Part shown: piece after piece, positions 15,693 to 25,900 of the stretch
Numbering within the stretch: the first letter of the stretch is position 1
Layout: each line of letters opens with the position of its first letter
DNA from: Rhizobium sp. Root1203
Lineage (GTDB): Bacteria > Pseudomonadota > Alphaproteobacteria > Rhizobiales > Rhizobiaceae
Direction of reading: 5' to 3'
NCBI RefSeq assembly: GCF_001424945.1
Contig: NZ_LMCW01000023.1
Coordinates: 69,501-133,500 of the forward strand
DNA length: 64,000 bases
Notes under the pieces: model-generated
The model's database searches: none
Seen by the model: the letters and a program-made list of their open reading frames with translations, nothing else
What the model was told of the DNA's origin: nothing
Program-made: the position numbers and the translations under genes

Positions 15693-16655
15693 ATGAACCT
15701 TGTTCGTACTGCCATGTTGCTTGCCTTCATGACCGCGCTGTTCATGGTCGTCGGCTTTATGATCGGTGGCCGCGGAGGAATGATGATTGCGTTCCTGGTG
15801 GCCGCAGGTATGAATTTCTTTTCGTACTGGAATTCAGACCGGATGGTCCTTTCGGCTTATCGCGCCCAGGAGATCGACGAGCGGAATGCGCCTGAGTTCT
15901 TTGCGATTATACGCGACCTTGCCCGCAATGCCGGCCTGCCCATGCCAAAGGTCTATCTTTACGACAGCCCGCAACCGAATGCTTTCGCGACCGGCCGCAA
16001 TCCACAAAACGCTGCCGTTGCAGCCTCGACGGGCCTGTTGAGCGCGCTCTCACCGGAGGAAGTCGCCGGCGTCATGGCGCACGAACTCGCACACGTGCAG
16101 AATCGCGACACCCTGACGATGACCATCACCGCGACGCTTGCGGGCGCGATTTCGATGTTGGGCAATTTCGCCTTCTTTTTCGGGGGACATCGGGAGAATA
16201 ACAACAACCCGCTGGGATTCGTCGGTGTCCTGCTGGCGATGATCGTTGCTCCTTTGGCGGCCATGCTGGTGCAAATGGCGATCAGCCGCACCCGTGAATA
16301 TTCCGCCGATCGGCGCGGCGCGGAAATCTGCGGCAATCCGCTTTGGCTTGCCTCCGCGCTCGGCAAGATCGCCCGCGGCGCTTCCGAGATTCCGAACTAC
16401 GATGCGGAGCGCAATCCGGCGACTGCCCATATGTTCATCATCAATCCTTTGACCGGTGCGGGGATGGACAATCTGTTTTCGACCCATCCCAACACGGAAA
16501 ACCGGATTGCGGCGCTTCAAGAAATGGCCCATGGCGCTACGAATGCCTCGACGCCGGCGCCTCCTGCTGCTAATCCGATGCGCAAATCGCGCTCTGTTCC
16601 GGATGCCGGCCTTAGCCGCGGTGGTTCGCAACCGCCAAAAGGTCCCTGGTCTTGA
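15693..16655 (+). CDS. htpX: membrane zinc metalloprotease HtpX
   Basis: M48-family integral membrane protease for quality control of misfolded membrane proteins. Two transmembrane segments lie at the N-terminus (about residues 5-25 and 28-46). The zinc site HELAH is at residues 130-134. Two more hydrophobic segments follow, and the third zinc ligand is expected in SRTREYSADRRG. The start ATG 15693 (MNLVRTAMLLAFM) has GGAGA upstream. An in-frame start 17 codons earlier gives a charged tail unlike the family. The TGA stop overlaps the TTG start of rsmB by four bases. Confidence 0.94.
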   Translation: MNLVRTAMLLAFMTALFMVVGFMIGGRGGMMIAFLVAAGMNFFSYWNSDRMVLSAYRAQEIDERNAPEFFAIIRDLARNAGLPMPKVYLYDSPQPNAFATGRNPQNAAVAASTGLLSALSPEEVAGVMAHELAHVQNRDTLTMTITATLAGAISMLGNFAFFFGGHRENNNNPLGFVGVLLAMIVAPLAAMLVQMAISRTREYSADRRGAEICGNPLWLASALGKIARGASEIPNYDAERNPATAHMFIINPLTGAGMDNLFSTHPNTENRIAALQEMAHGATNASTPAPPAANPMRKSRSVPDAGLSRGGSQPPKGPWS

Positions 16656-18040
16656 ATTCTGACGGCAAGAAGAAGCCATTGCGCAGACAAACGTCTGTCG
16701 TTTCTCACGCGGATGCGGGCGCAGCAAAACCCGGTTTCCAGGCTCGCGCGGCGGCGACGAAGATTCTGGCAGCCGTCGTCGATCGCAAGCTTCCGCTTGA
16801 CGGGGCTCTCGACCATGAGCACGGCAATCCGGCATACAAGGCGCTGCAGGAAGACGACAGGGCGCTTGTCCGCGCAATCCTGAATGCGACGCTTCGCCAT
16901 TTGCCGCGAATCGAAGCTGCGATCGGTGGGTTGCTCGACTCTCCCCTGCCGGAAGGCGCCCGTGCCCTTCAACACGTTCTTGCCGTCGCGGCAGCCCAGA
17001 TCCTCTATCTCGACGTCCCGGATCACGCTGCAGTCGATATCGCCGTCGAGCAGGCAAATCATGATCCGCGCAGCCGCCGTTTTGCCAAGCTGGTGAATGC
17101 CGTTCTGCGTCGCCTTGGCCGGGAAAAGGAAAACATCCTCCGGCATATCGACAGCATCCCGGCCATGCCTGCATGGTTTCTCGATCGGCTGGAACGCGCC
17201 TACGGCAGCGATGCCGCCCGGGCGATTTCGAATTCGCAGCTTCAGCCGGCTGCTATCGATCTCAGCGTCAAATCGGATGCACTGGCCTGGGCTGAAAAGC
17301 TCAACGGGTTGGTCCTGCCGACCCACGGCATTCGTCTGGCGGCCTTCGGAGGAGGTATCCCGTCGCTCGAAGGATTCAACGAGGGCGCCTGGTGGGTGCA
17401 GGATGCGGCAGCCAGCATTCCTGCGCAGCTTTTCGGCGACCTGACGGGTAAGCGCGTTGCAGATCTCTGTGCAGCCCCAGGAGGCAAGACGGCTCAGCTT
17501 ATTCTCGCGGGCGGTGCGGTCACGGCCGTGGAGCAATCGGAAAACCGCATCAGGCGGCTGCGATCCAATCTCGATCGATTGGGGCTGAAGGCGGAAACCA
17601 TTGCCGCGGACCTGACGCAATACGTTCCCGATGAGCTGTTCGACGCAATTCTTCTCGACGCGCCCTGCTCCTCGACGGGGACCACGCGTCGGCACCCAGA
17701 TGTGCTCTGGACCAAGGGGCCGGACGATATCGCAAGACTTGCTGCTCTGCAGGAACGTCTTCTGCGGCACGCCCTGACACTGTTGAAGGCGGGCGGCACG
17801 ATCGTCTTTTCGAACTGCTCGCTTGATCCGAGCGAGGGAGAAGAGGTCGTCGCTCGCGTGCTTGCGGATACGCCGGCCATAGAGCGAATCGCGATCGATC
17901 CGACGCGTTGGCCGGGGCTCGAGGAGGCGATCACATCGTTCGGCGAATTCCGCACGACACCCGATATGCTGGCAGTGCCCGCCGGCTTTGCGCCGGGACT
18001 TGACGGTTTCTACGCAGCGATGCTTCGCCGTGTTGCCTGA
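16652..18040 (+). CDS. rsmB: 16S rRNA m5C967 methyltransferase RsmB-type
   Basis: RsmB/NOP family RNA cytosine methyltransferase of 462 residues. An N-terminal NusB-like RNA-binding domain (ARAAATKILAAVVDRKLPLDG onward) is followed by a Rossmann methyltransferase domain. That domain has the SAM loop DLCAAPGGKTAQL, the cysteine motif LLDAPCSSTG, and the second conserved cysteine in SNCSLDPSEGEE. The start is TTG 16652, overlapping the htpX stop as TTGA, so translation is probably coupled. htpX-rsmB pairing followed by a heparinase-like gene and purH is typical of rhizobia, as I recall it. Confidence 0.93.
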   Translation: MNSDGKKKPLRRQTSVVSHADAGAAKPGFQARAAATKILAAVVDRKLPLDGALDHEHGNPAYKALQEDDRALVRAILNATLRHLPRIEAAIGGLLDSPLPEGARALQHVLAVAAAQILYLDVPDHAAVDIAVEQANHDPRSRRFAKLVNAVLRRLGREKENILRHIDSIPAMPAWFLDRLERAYGSDAARAISNSQLQPAAIDLSVKSDALAWAEKLNGLVLPTHGIRLAAFGGGIPSLEGFNEGAWWVQDAAASIPAQLFGDLTGKRVADLCAAPGGKTAQLILAGGAVTAVEQSENRIRRLRSNLDRLGLKAETIAADLTQYVPDELFDAILLDAPCSSTGTTRRHPDVLWTKGPDDIARLAALQERLLRHALTLLKAGGTIVFSNCSLDPSEGEEVVARVLADTPAIERIAIDPTRWPGLEEAITSFGEFRTTPDMLAVPAGFAPGLDGFYAAMLRRVA

Positions 18041-18150
18041 TGCAAACGCAACTGGCATAGTTGAGCATTCGTCACAAATTCATAGACGGTGTCTGCCGTT
18101 TCCGGGCTTGTTCATCCAATCCTAACGATATGGGTCAATAGACGATAGAC

Positions 18151-19821
18151 ATGTGGTCCGGACGTTTTTCAGGTCTTTACCTGCGGGAGGCTTGGCGGCG
18201 CATGCTTCGTCGCGCAGCACTTCTGCGCCTGCGGTTGTTTCGCCATACCGTCAACGCTCCCGAGCGGCTGATCGTGGCGCCGACCGATCTGCGGGTCGTC
18301 GATCCGCATGTCGCCGAGGAAATCCTCACCGGTCGGTTTCCGCTTGCCGGGCGTATGCTCGAGACCGGCGGCAAATCGCCGTTCACGTTCAGCCTTCCGT
18401 CTCGTTCGTTCGCGTTGAGGCTTCATAGCTTCGGCTGGTTGCGCCACATGCGCGCCAAGAAGAGCGATTTTCATTCGAACGTTGCACGCGCTATCGTCAA
18501 CAGTTGGCTTTCCATTCACGGCGGACGAATCGAGGGCATCGCGTGGGAGATAGATGTTACCGCTCAGCGCGTGATCGCCTGGCTTTCCCACTCCCCTGTC
18601 GTCCTGCAGAATGCCGATCGCGGATTCTATCGCCGCTTCCTGCGCTCGCTCGCATTTCAGGTGCGTTTCCTGCGTCGCATGGCGAAGTATGCTCCTCCCG
18701 GTGAAACACGCTTCCGGCTGCGCGTCGCGCTCGCCATGGCTTCGATTGCGATGCCGGCGCGCGCAAGCGCGCTTCGAAAGGCGGCCGAGGCGCTCGACCA
18801 GGAGTTCGATAGCCAGATTCTTCCCGATGGCGGCCACATATCCCGCAATCCAAGGGTAGGGCTCGAGCTACTGCTGGATCTGCTTCCGCTGAGACAAACC
18901 TATATCAACCTCGGTCACGACCTGCCGCAAAAGCTGATTTCCGGCATCGATCGCATGTATCCCGCCTTGCGCTTTTTCAGGCACCAGGATGGCGACCTTG
19001 CCTTGTTCAACGGCGCCACGTCGACGCTCGCGACTGAGCTAATCTCATTGCTCCGGTATGACGAAACTGCGGGCGATCCATTCAAGGCGATGCCTCATTC
19101 GCGCTATCAGAGACTTGCTGCGGGGCGAACGGTCGTCATCGCCGATACGGGACTGCCTCCCTCGGGTGCGCTGTCGCGAACAGCGCATGCGGGCTGCCTG
19201 TCATTTGAGATGTCATCCGGGCGGCACCGGTTCATCGTCAATTCCGGTTCGCCGAAGTTTGCCGGCTCACGCTATGTCGAGATTGCCCGCACAACCGCCG
19301 CCCATTCGACCGTGACGCTGAACGACACCTCGTCGAGCCGTTTTTCGACGTCGGACTTCGTGTCCCACATCATTGTCGAGGCGGTGAAAACAGTAAATGT
19401 CGACCGCGCGTTGGCAGACGACGGCAGGGACGTCATCAGGGCTAGCCATGACGGCTATCTCAGGGCTTTTGGCGCGCTGCATGAGCGCGAGCTGACGTTG
19501 AACGCGACCGGCTCGATCATGACCGGCTGCGACCGCCTTGTTGTCTCCGAAGAGCGCAAGAGCGATGGGGAGTTGCAAGCCGTCGCCCGGTTTCATGCCC
19601 ATCCATCGATCAACCTGAAGCAGATGGACCGCGAGTCGGTGCTGATGACGGCACCTGATGGTGAAAGCTGGCTGTTTTCCTCGCCTGGGAATACCGTCCA
19701 GATTTCGGAGGATGTCTTCTTCGCCGATGCCTCAGGGATCTGTGGTTCGGATCAGATGGAAATCAGCTTCTCCTACCCGGAACGCCCGGAAATACGCTGG
19801 TTTTTGTCCCGCAGGAGCTAG
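18151..19821 (+). CDS. heparinase II/III family protein
   Basis: A 556-residue protein with an alpha-helical N-terminal half and a C-terminal heparinase II/III-like beta region (GCLSFEMSSGRHRFIVNSGS, then ARTTAAHSTVTLNDTSSSR, then FHAHPSINL). Such polysaccharide lyases cleave uronate-containing glycans. I see no convincing signal peptide: the N-terminus MWSGRFSGLYLREAWRRML is basic and amphipathic. The substrate is unknown and could be envelope or exopolysaccharide. It lies 110 bp after rsmB and 93 bp before purH on the same strand, an odd neighbour for RNA and purine genes. Confidence 0.82.
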   Translation: MWSGRFSGLYLREAWRRMLRRAALLRLRLFRHTVNAPERLIVAPTDLRVVDPHVAEEILTGRFPLAGRMLETGGKSPFTFSLPSRSFALRLHSFGWLRHMRAKKSDFHSNVARAIVNSWLSIHGGRIEGIAWEIDVTAQRVIAWLSHSPVVLQNADRGFYRRFLRSLAFQVRFLRRMAKYAPPGETRFRLRVALAMASIAMPARASALRKAAEALDQEFDSQILPDGGHISRNPRVGLELLLDLLPLRQTYINLGHDLPQKLISGIDRMYPALRFFRHQDGDLALFNGATSTLATELISLLRYDETAGDPFKAMPHSRYQRLAAGRTVVIADTGLPPSGALSRTAHAGCLSFEMSSGRHRFIVNSGSPKFAGSRYVEIARTTAAHSTVTLNDTSSSRFSTSDFVSHIIVEAVKTVNVDRALADDGRDVIRASHDGYLRAFGALHERELTLNATGSIMTGCDRLVVSEERKSDGELQAVARFHAHPSINLKQMDRESVLMTAPDGESWLFSSPGNTVQISEDVFFADASGICGSDQMEISFSYPERPEIRWFLSRRS

Positions 19822-19914
19822 TGGCTGTTTCCGCCGGCGAAAAGCTGTGCTAACGCGGCGCCATATTCCGTGCACCTCGCCGGATGCCTTCCGAAGCCCG
19901 AACGGAGAAGCCTC

Positions 19915-21531
19915 ATGGCCGTTGTTTCCAAGAAAATTCCCGCCCCAGACAAGGTTAAAGTGAAGACCGCCTTGTTGTCGGTGTCTGACAAAACCGGAAT
20001 CGTCGACCTCGCGCGGGCGCTTGCCGAAAAGGGCGTTCGACTACTGTCGACCGGCGGCACGCACAAGGCGATCGCCGCGGCAGGGCTTTCCGTTACCGAT
20101 GTTTCAGATGTCACAGGCTTTCCGGAGATCATGGATGGTCGCGTCAAGACCCTGCATCCCAAGGTACACGGTGGTCTGCTGGCGATCCGCGACGATGCCG
20201 AACACCAGGAAGCGATGAAAGCACATGGCATCGAGGGCATCGATCTCGTCGTCATCAATCTCTATCCCTTCGAGGACGTGCGCGCGGCCGGCGGCGACTA
20301 CCCGACGACGGTCGAGAATATCGACATCGGCGGCCCGGCGATGATCCGCGCATCCGCGAAAAACCACGCCTACGTCGCGATCCTCACCGATCCGGCAGAT
20401 TATCCCGAATTGCTTGCGCAGCTCTCATCGGATGCGGGCCAGACTGCCTATGCTTTCCGTCAAATGCTGGCTGCGAGAGCTTTTGCTCGTACTGCCGCCT
20501 ACGACACGATGATCTCGAACTGGTTTGCAGATGCCCTCGCGATCGACACGCCGCGCCACCGCGTGATCGGCGGCGCTCTAAAGGAAGAAATGCGCTACGG
20601 CGAAAATCCTCACCAGAAGGCCGCTTTCTACGTGACCGGCGAACAGCGTCCCGGCGTTTCGACGGCGGCGCTTCTCCAGGGCAAGCAGCTCTCCTACAAC
20701 AATATCAACGATACCGACGCGGCCTATGAGCTCGTCGCCGAGTTCTTGCCGGAGAAGTCGGCGGCCTGCGCGATCATCAAGCACGCCAATCCCTGTGGCG
20801 TCGCGACCGGGTCGAGCCTTCTCGACGCTTACAAGCGCGCTCTCGCATGCGATTCCGTCTCGGCTTATGGCGGGATCATCGCTCTCAATCAAACGCTTGA
20901 CGCGGAAACGGCGGAAGAGATCATCAAGCTCTTTACCGAAGTCATCATCGCTCCCGATGTGACCGACGAGGCGAAGGCGATCGTTGCGCGCAAGGCGAAT
21001 CTCCGCTTGCTGACTGCTGGCGCCCTTCCAGATCCAAGGTCCCCCGGACTGACGGCAAAGACGGTGTCCGGCGGCCTGCTCGTTCAGAGCCGCGACAACG
21101 GCATGGTCGAGGACCTGGAACTCAAGGTCGTTACCAAGCGTACGCCGACGGCGCAGGAGCTCGAAGACATGAAATTTGCCTTCAAGGTAGCCAAGCATGT
21201 CAAGTCTAACGCGGTGGTCTACGCCAAGGACGGCCAGACGGCGGGTATCGGCGCAGGACAGATGAGCCGTGTCGACTCCGCCCGTATCGCCGGTCTGAAG
21301 GCTGAGGAAGCCGCAAGAGCGCTCGGTCTCGCGGTACCGCTGACGCGCGGTTCGGCCGTCGCTTCCGAGGCCTTTCTCCCGTTTGCGGACGGCCTACTGT
21401 CGATGATCGCGGCGGGCGCAACCTCCGTCATCCAGCCGGGGGGCTCGATGCGCGATCAGGAGGTGATCGACGCCGCCAACGAACACAACGTCGCGATGGT
21501 CTTCACCGGCATGCGCCATTTCCGCCACTAA
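19915..21531 (+). CDS. purH: bifunctional AICAR formyltransferase / IMP cyclohydrolase
   Basis: Catalyses the last two steps of IMP synthesis. The N-terminal MGS-like IMP cyclohydrolase domain begins KTALLSVSDKTGIVDLARAL. The C-terminal AICAR transformylase domain contains IIKHANPCGVA and the ending SVIQPGGSMRDQEVIDAANE. ATG 19915 gives MAVVSKKIPAPDKVKVKTALLS and 538 residues, the usual size; an upstream in-frame GTG is unlikely. The stop is 10 bp from the end of the convergent MFS gene. I looked for a ZTP riboswitch in the 93-bp leader and found none. Confidence 0.97.
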   Translation: MAVVSKKIPAPDKVKVKTALLSVSDKTGIVDLARALAEKGVRLLSTGGTHKAIAAAGLSVTDVSDVTGFPEIMDGRVKTLHPKVHGGLLAIRDDAEHQEAMKAHGIEGIDLVVINLYPFEDVRAAGGDYPTTVENIDIGGPAMIRASAKNHAYVAILTDPADYPELLAQLSSDAGQTAYAFRQMLAARAFARTAAYDTMISNWFADALAIDTPRHRVIGGALKEEMRYGENPHQKAAFYVTGEQRPGVSTAALLQGKQLSYNNINDTDAAYELVAEFLPEKSAACAIIKHANPCGVATGSSLLDAYKRALACDSVSAYGGIIALNQTLDAETAEEIIKLFTEVIIAPDVTDEAKAIVARKANLRLLTAGALPDPRSPGLTAKTVSGGLLVQSRDNGMVEDLELKVVTKRTPTAQELEDMKFAFKVAKHVKSNAVVYAKDGQTAGIGAGQMSRVDSARIAGLKAEEAARALGLAVPLTRGSAVASEAFLPFADGLLSMIAAGATSVIQPGGSMRDQEVIDAANEHNVAMVFTGMRHFRH

Positions 21532-21541
21532 ATGAATGCCG

Positions 21542-22927
21542 CTACGCCCTGTCCGCTGGATAGGGCGTACGGATCAACACAATAAGTCCGCCGGCGAGGA
21601 ACAGCACAAGCGTTGCCATGCCGAGGCGCGACGAGCCGGTCATGTGCGTGACGACCGAAAAGAAAAGCGTTGCCATGAAGCTCGTGGCACGGCCGGACAG
21701 GGCGTAGATACCGAAATAGCGGCCCGCTTCGCCGGGGCTGACGCTCCTTGCCAGATAGGATCGCGAGGAAGCCTGGACAGGTCCAAAGGCGAGGCCGATC
21801 AGCAGCCCATATGCAATGTAGGCTTTCTCCGCCGCGGTTCCGAACAGACCGCCGGTGTCGGCAGATGGCAGTTCCAATAAACCGAAGAACGTATAGCCCG
21901 GTCCTGTCGAAACGATGCCGGCCGTCGCAATCAGCAGCATTGTGAGGCTGATGACAACCGTCGTTTTAGAGCCAATGCGCGCGTCCACGCGACTGGCAAT
22001 CAGGCAGCCGAAAATCGCGACGACGTTGAGGATGATGCCATATAAGCCGATTTCGATCGTGGCCCAACCGAACATCGCCGCCGCAAACGCTCCCCCAAGG
22101 ATCAGCAGACCGTTGACGCCGTCCTGATAGATCATCCGGGCCACAAGAAAACGGAGAATCGCGCGACGTGTCTTCAGCTCTGCGAGGGTCTTTCCGACTT
22201 CGCTGAGGCCGGAGCGAACCGCAGCCGCAAACGGCAGGCCGCGCTTCGCATCGGGTGTGAAGAAGAACATCGGAAGGATGAAGACGAGATACCAGACTGC
22301 GGAGATCGGTCCGGTGATCCGGGCGTCTTCGCCGGTATGCGGATCCAAGCCAAACAGGGGCTTGAGCCCCAGAATCGTTCTTCCGGTTTCCGGGCTGGCG
22401 GCAAGCAGCGCCACGACGGCGATCAGCACGATCATCCCGCCGAGATAGCCGAGGCCCCAGGCGGTGTTCGACAGCTTTCCGACTTCCTCCCTGCTGACGA
22501 GACGCGGCATCATGGAGTCGTTGAAGACGATCGAAAACTCTGCGGCGATCGACGCCAGAATCATGAAGATCATCGGGTAGATCACGGGGGAACCCGGTGC
22601 CGCAAACCAGAGGCCGAAAAGGCTCGCGATCTTGATCACGGCGAAGAAGCCGATCCAAGGCTTTCTTCTCCCTGACTGGTCGGCGATCGAACCGAGAATC
22701 GGAGACAGGATGGCGATGATCACCGAGGAGATCGTCGCCACGTTGCTCCACATGGTCTGGGCAGAAACCGGATCCTCCGTCAGCCGTGACACGAAGTACG
22801 GACCGAAGATGAAGGTGGTGACCACCGTGAAAAACGGTTGGGCCGCCCAATCGAAGAGCATCCAGCCCCAGATGCCCTTGCGCGAGGCCCTTGCGGGCTG
22901 AGTTCCCGTCCAGTCGATGCGATTCAC
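21542..22927 (-). CDS. MFS transporter, UMF1/Atg22-like
   Basis: Integral membrane transporter of about 461 residues with roughly twelve hydrophobic segments. The N-terminus GIWGWMLFDWAAQPFFTVV is typical of the UMF1 (Atg22-like) branch of the major facilitator superfamily, and the segment SIAAEFSIVFNDSMMPRLVS fits too. Substrate unknown. I chose GTG 22927 because AGGAG lies seven bases upstream. A TTG 18 codons earlier would overlap gdhZ. It follows gdhZ on the same strand and may share its transcript. Confidence 0.83.
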   Translation of the reverse strand: MNRIDWTGTQPARASRKGIWGWMLFDWAAQPFFTVVTTFIFGPYFVSRLTEDPVSAQTMWSNVATISSVIIAILSPILGSIADQSGRRKPWIGFFAVIKIASLFGLWFAAPGSPVIYPMIFMILASIAAEFSIVFNDSMMPRLVSREEVGKLSNTAWGLGYLGGMIVLIAVVALLAASPETGRTILGLKPLFGLDPHTGEDARITGPISAVWYLVFILPMFFFTPDAKRGLPFAAAVRSGLSEVGKTLAELKTRRAILRFLVARMIYQDGVNGLLILGGAFAAAMFGWATIEIGLYGIILNVVAIFGCLIASRVDARIGSKTTVVISLTMLLIATAGIVSTGPGYTFFGLLELPSADTGGLFGTAAEKAYIAYGLLIGLAFGPVQASSRSYLARSVSPGEAGRYFGIYALSGRATSFMATLFFSVVTHMTGSSRLGMATLVLFLAGGLIVLIRTPYPADRA

Positions 22928-22958
22928 CTGTCCGCTCCTGATTTCGGAGCGGACTGTC

Positions 22959-25900
22959 TCACCTCGTCCCGTCTCGTGCAAGATCGGTCAGCAACCCGGC
23001 TGCAACGGTTATCCGAGCGAGGTTCGGATCGCCGCTGTCGCTCAGGCCGGATAGCTCTTCGGCAATGCGGTTGATTCGTATCCTGTCGTTTCCATGCCAC
23101 GCCTGAACGGGCAGTTTCTCCCGTCCGTGGTTGGACAGTGCGGACGTGACGATATCGCGCCGCGCGCTGGCGATCTGATCGAGGCTGCGCGCCAGCGCGA
23201 GGCTCTCGTAGTGGTCGGAGGTGACAATACGGCCCCCGGCCGCAAGAAGCCTGCCGACGCGGAACGTCTGGCTGACAGCGAAGTAGCTCTCGGCGGCGCG
23301 AACCAGCGGTTCGCCGGTGCGCTCGGCGATCTGCATGATTTCAGGCACCAAAGCAAAGCCGAGCAGATGCGAGATTTCAGCCGCAAGCTTCTCAGGCACA
23401 CCCGCGTTGCGATACTCGCTCTGTCGCGCTTCGAGTTCCGGCACCGCCTGGCTGGCAAATATCGGCTGGAGCTTCCTGAGAGCAATACGCAACCGCTCAA
23501 TGGTTTCGGCGATGTCGCCCTTCGCCATCTGCATCTTCAGCAGAAGCCGGGTCAGAACGGTGAATATATGGCTGAGTTCCTCATAGATCCGGTTTTGCAT
23601 CTGCCCGGAAATCTTGCCATCCAGCGCGTCGGTTTCCGCCCAGAGCCGCCCGAGGTCAAAGCCGTCGCGGGCGATGATCGCGGCCCGAACGACTTCCGGT
23701 GCAGACGCGGCAGTTGCGTCCATCATGCTGACGGTAAAGCCCGGCCCGCCGCGGTTGATCGCTTCGTTGGCCAGGACGGTGGCAACAATTTCGCGTTTCA
23801 GCCGGTGTCCCGTGATGTCGGACGCGTTTGTCTTGCGCATCCTTGCAGGGAAATACTGCGAGAGCGTTGTCGCGAAATACGGGTCGTCAGGCAAGTCGCT
23901 TGCGACCAAAGCATCGAAGAGAACGATCTTGGCGTAGGAGAGAAGCACGCCGATCTCAGGTCGCGTCAACGGCCTGTTCGCGGCATAGCGCTCGGCCATC
24001 GTGGTGTCGTCGGGCAGCATCTCGACCTTGCGATTGAGCTGCTTGCTGGTTTCAAGAACATTCATAAACCGGGCGAGTTCCAGACCGTTTCTCGTTCCCT
24101 TGCGTTCCGTGAGCGATATTGCCAGGGACTGCAGGTAGTTGTTGCGCAAGACAAGCGCAGCCACCTCGTCGGTCATCGAAGACAGGAGCTGATCACGTTT
24201 CGCCCGAGTCAAACGGCCGCCATGCATGGCAGCCGCAAGCGCGATCTTGATGTTCACCTCCACGTCCGACGTATTCACGCCGGCGGAATTGTCGATCGCG
24301 TCCGAGTTACAGCGCCCTCCTTTCAAGCCATAGGCGATCCTGCCTCTTTGGGTCACGCCGAGGTTTGCGCCCTCGCCGATCACCTTGGCGCGAACGTCAT
24401 CCGCGCTGATGCGTATCGGATCGTTGGCGCGGTCTCCGACGTCGGCGTCAGTCTCGGAGGGAGCCTTCACATAGGTGCCGATGCCCCCGAACCACAACAG
24501 ATCCACTGGGCTCTTCAGGATCGCCGTCATGACTTCAAAGGGTGTCGCAACGGTCTTGTCGATGCCGATTGCAGCCGCTGCCTCCGGTGTCAGGGTCACC
24601 GACTTTACGGCTCGCGAGATGATCATAGCACCCTTCGAGAGGACGCTCTTGTCGAAATCCTGCCAACTCGAGCGCGGGAGGTTGAAGAGGCGCCGCCGTT
24701 CTGCGAGCGTTTTCGCGATGTCCGGATCAGGATCGATGAAGATGTCGCGGTGATCGAACGCTGCCAGGAGCCTGATTGCCGGGGACAACAGCATGCCATT
24801 GCCGAAAACATCGCCTGACATGTCGCCGACACCTGCGACGGCGAAGGGCGTCGTCTGGATATCGATGTCCATCTCGCGGAAATGCCGCTTTACCGTCTCC
24901 CACGCGCCGCGGGCAGTGATGCCCATTTTCTTGTGATCGTATCCCGCCGAGCCGCCGGACGCGAAAGCGTCGTCGAGCCAGAAGCCGGCTTCCTGCGCCA
25001 GCGCGTTCGCCGTATCCGAGAAGGTGGCCGTTCCCTTGTCCGCCGCAACGACGAAATAGGGATCATCGCCGTCGTGACGCACGGTATTTTCAGGTGGCAC
25101 GATATCTGCGCCGGAGATGTTGTCGGTGATCGACAGGAGCGTCCGGATATAGGTCTTGTAGGCTTCGCGGCCCGCATTGAAGACCTCGTCGCGATTGCCG
25201 CCGATGGGAAGCTTCTTCGGGTAAAAGCCGCCTTTGGCGCCAACCGGGACGATCACCGCATTCTTCACCTGCTGGGCTTTGACCAATCCGAGCACCTCGG
25301 TGCGGTAGTCTTCGGCACGATCGGACCAGCGCAGGCCGCCGCGCGCGACCCTGCCGAAGCGCAGATGAACACCCTCTACCTCCGCGCCATAGACAAACAT
25401 CTCGCGAAACGGCCGAGGGGCAGGAAGACCGTCGATCATGTTCGGATCGAGCTTGAAGGCGAGCATCGCCTTTGGTGTGCCGTCCGCGTTTCGCTGGAAA
25501 TAGTTGGTCCTCAGGGTTGCATCAACGACGTTGACGTATCGGCGCAGGATTTTGTCATCGTCAAGGCTTGGAACATCCGAAAGAGCCGTCTCGATCTTGT
25601 CGTGAAGCTCTGCGACCTTCTTGATACGGGCCTTTTCTGCCAGTTTTGGATCCAGTCCATCATGGAACAGGCGGAAGATCATCGCAGCGATCCCCGGATA
25701 TTTATCCAGAGTGGTGGCGATGTAGTCTTGCGAGTAGGCGATTCCCGCCTGCCGGAGGTAGCGGGCATAAGCGCGCAGAACGCTTGTCTCGCGCGCGGAC
25801 AGCCCCGCCGAAATGATCAGGCGATTGAAATTGTCGTTGTCGATGACACCGCCGAAAGCGGACAGGAAACCTTCTTCCAGGGCAGCGGCGTGGCGTTCGA

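Noticed and set aside
19822..19914. A ZTP (pfl) riboswitch in the purH leader
   Set aside because: The gene is a usual target but the diagnostic GUGACUGGC-like and 3' pseudoknot segments are not present in this 93-bp gap.
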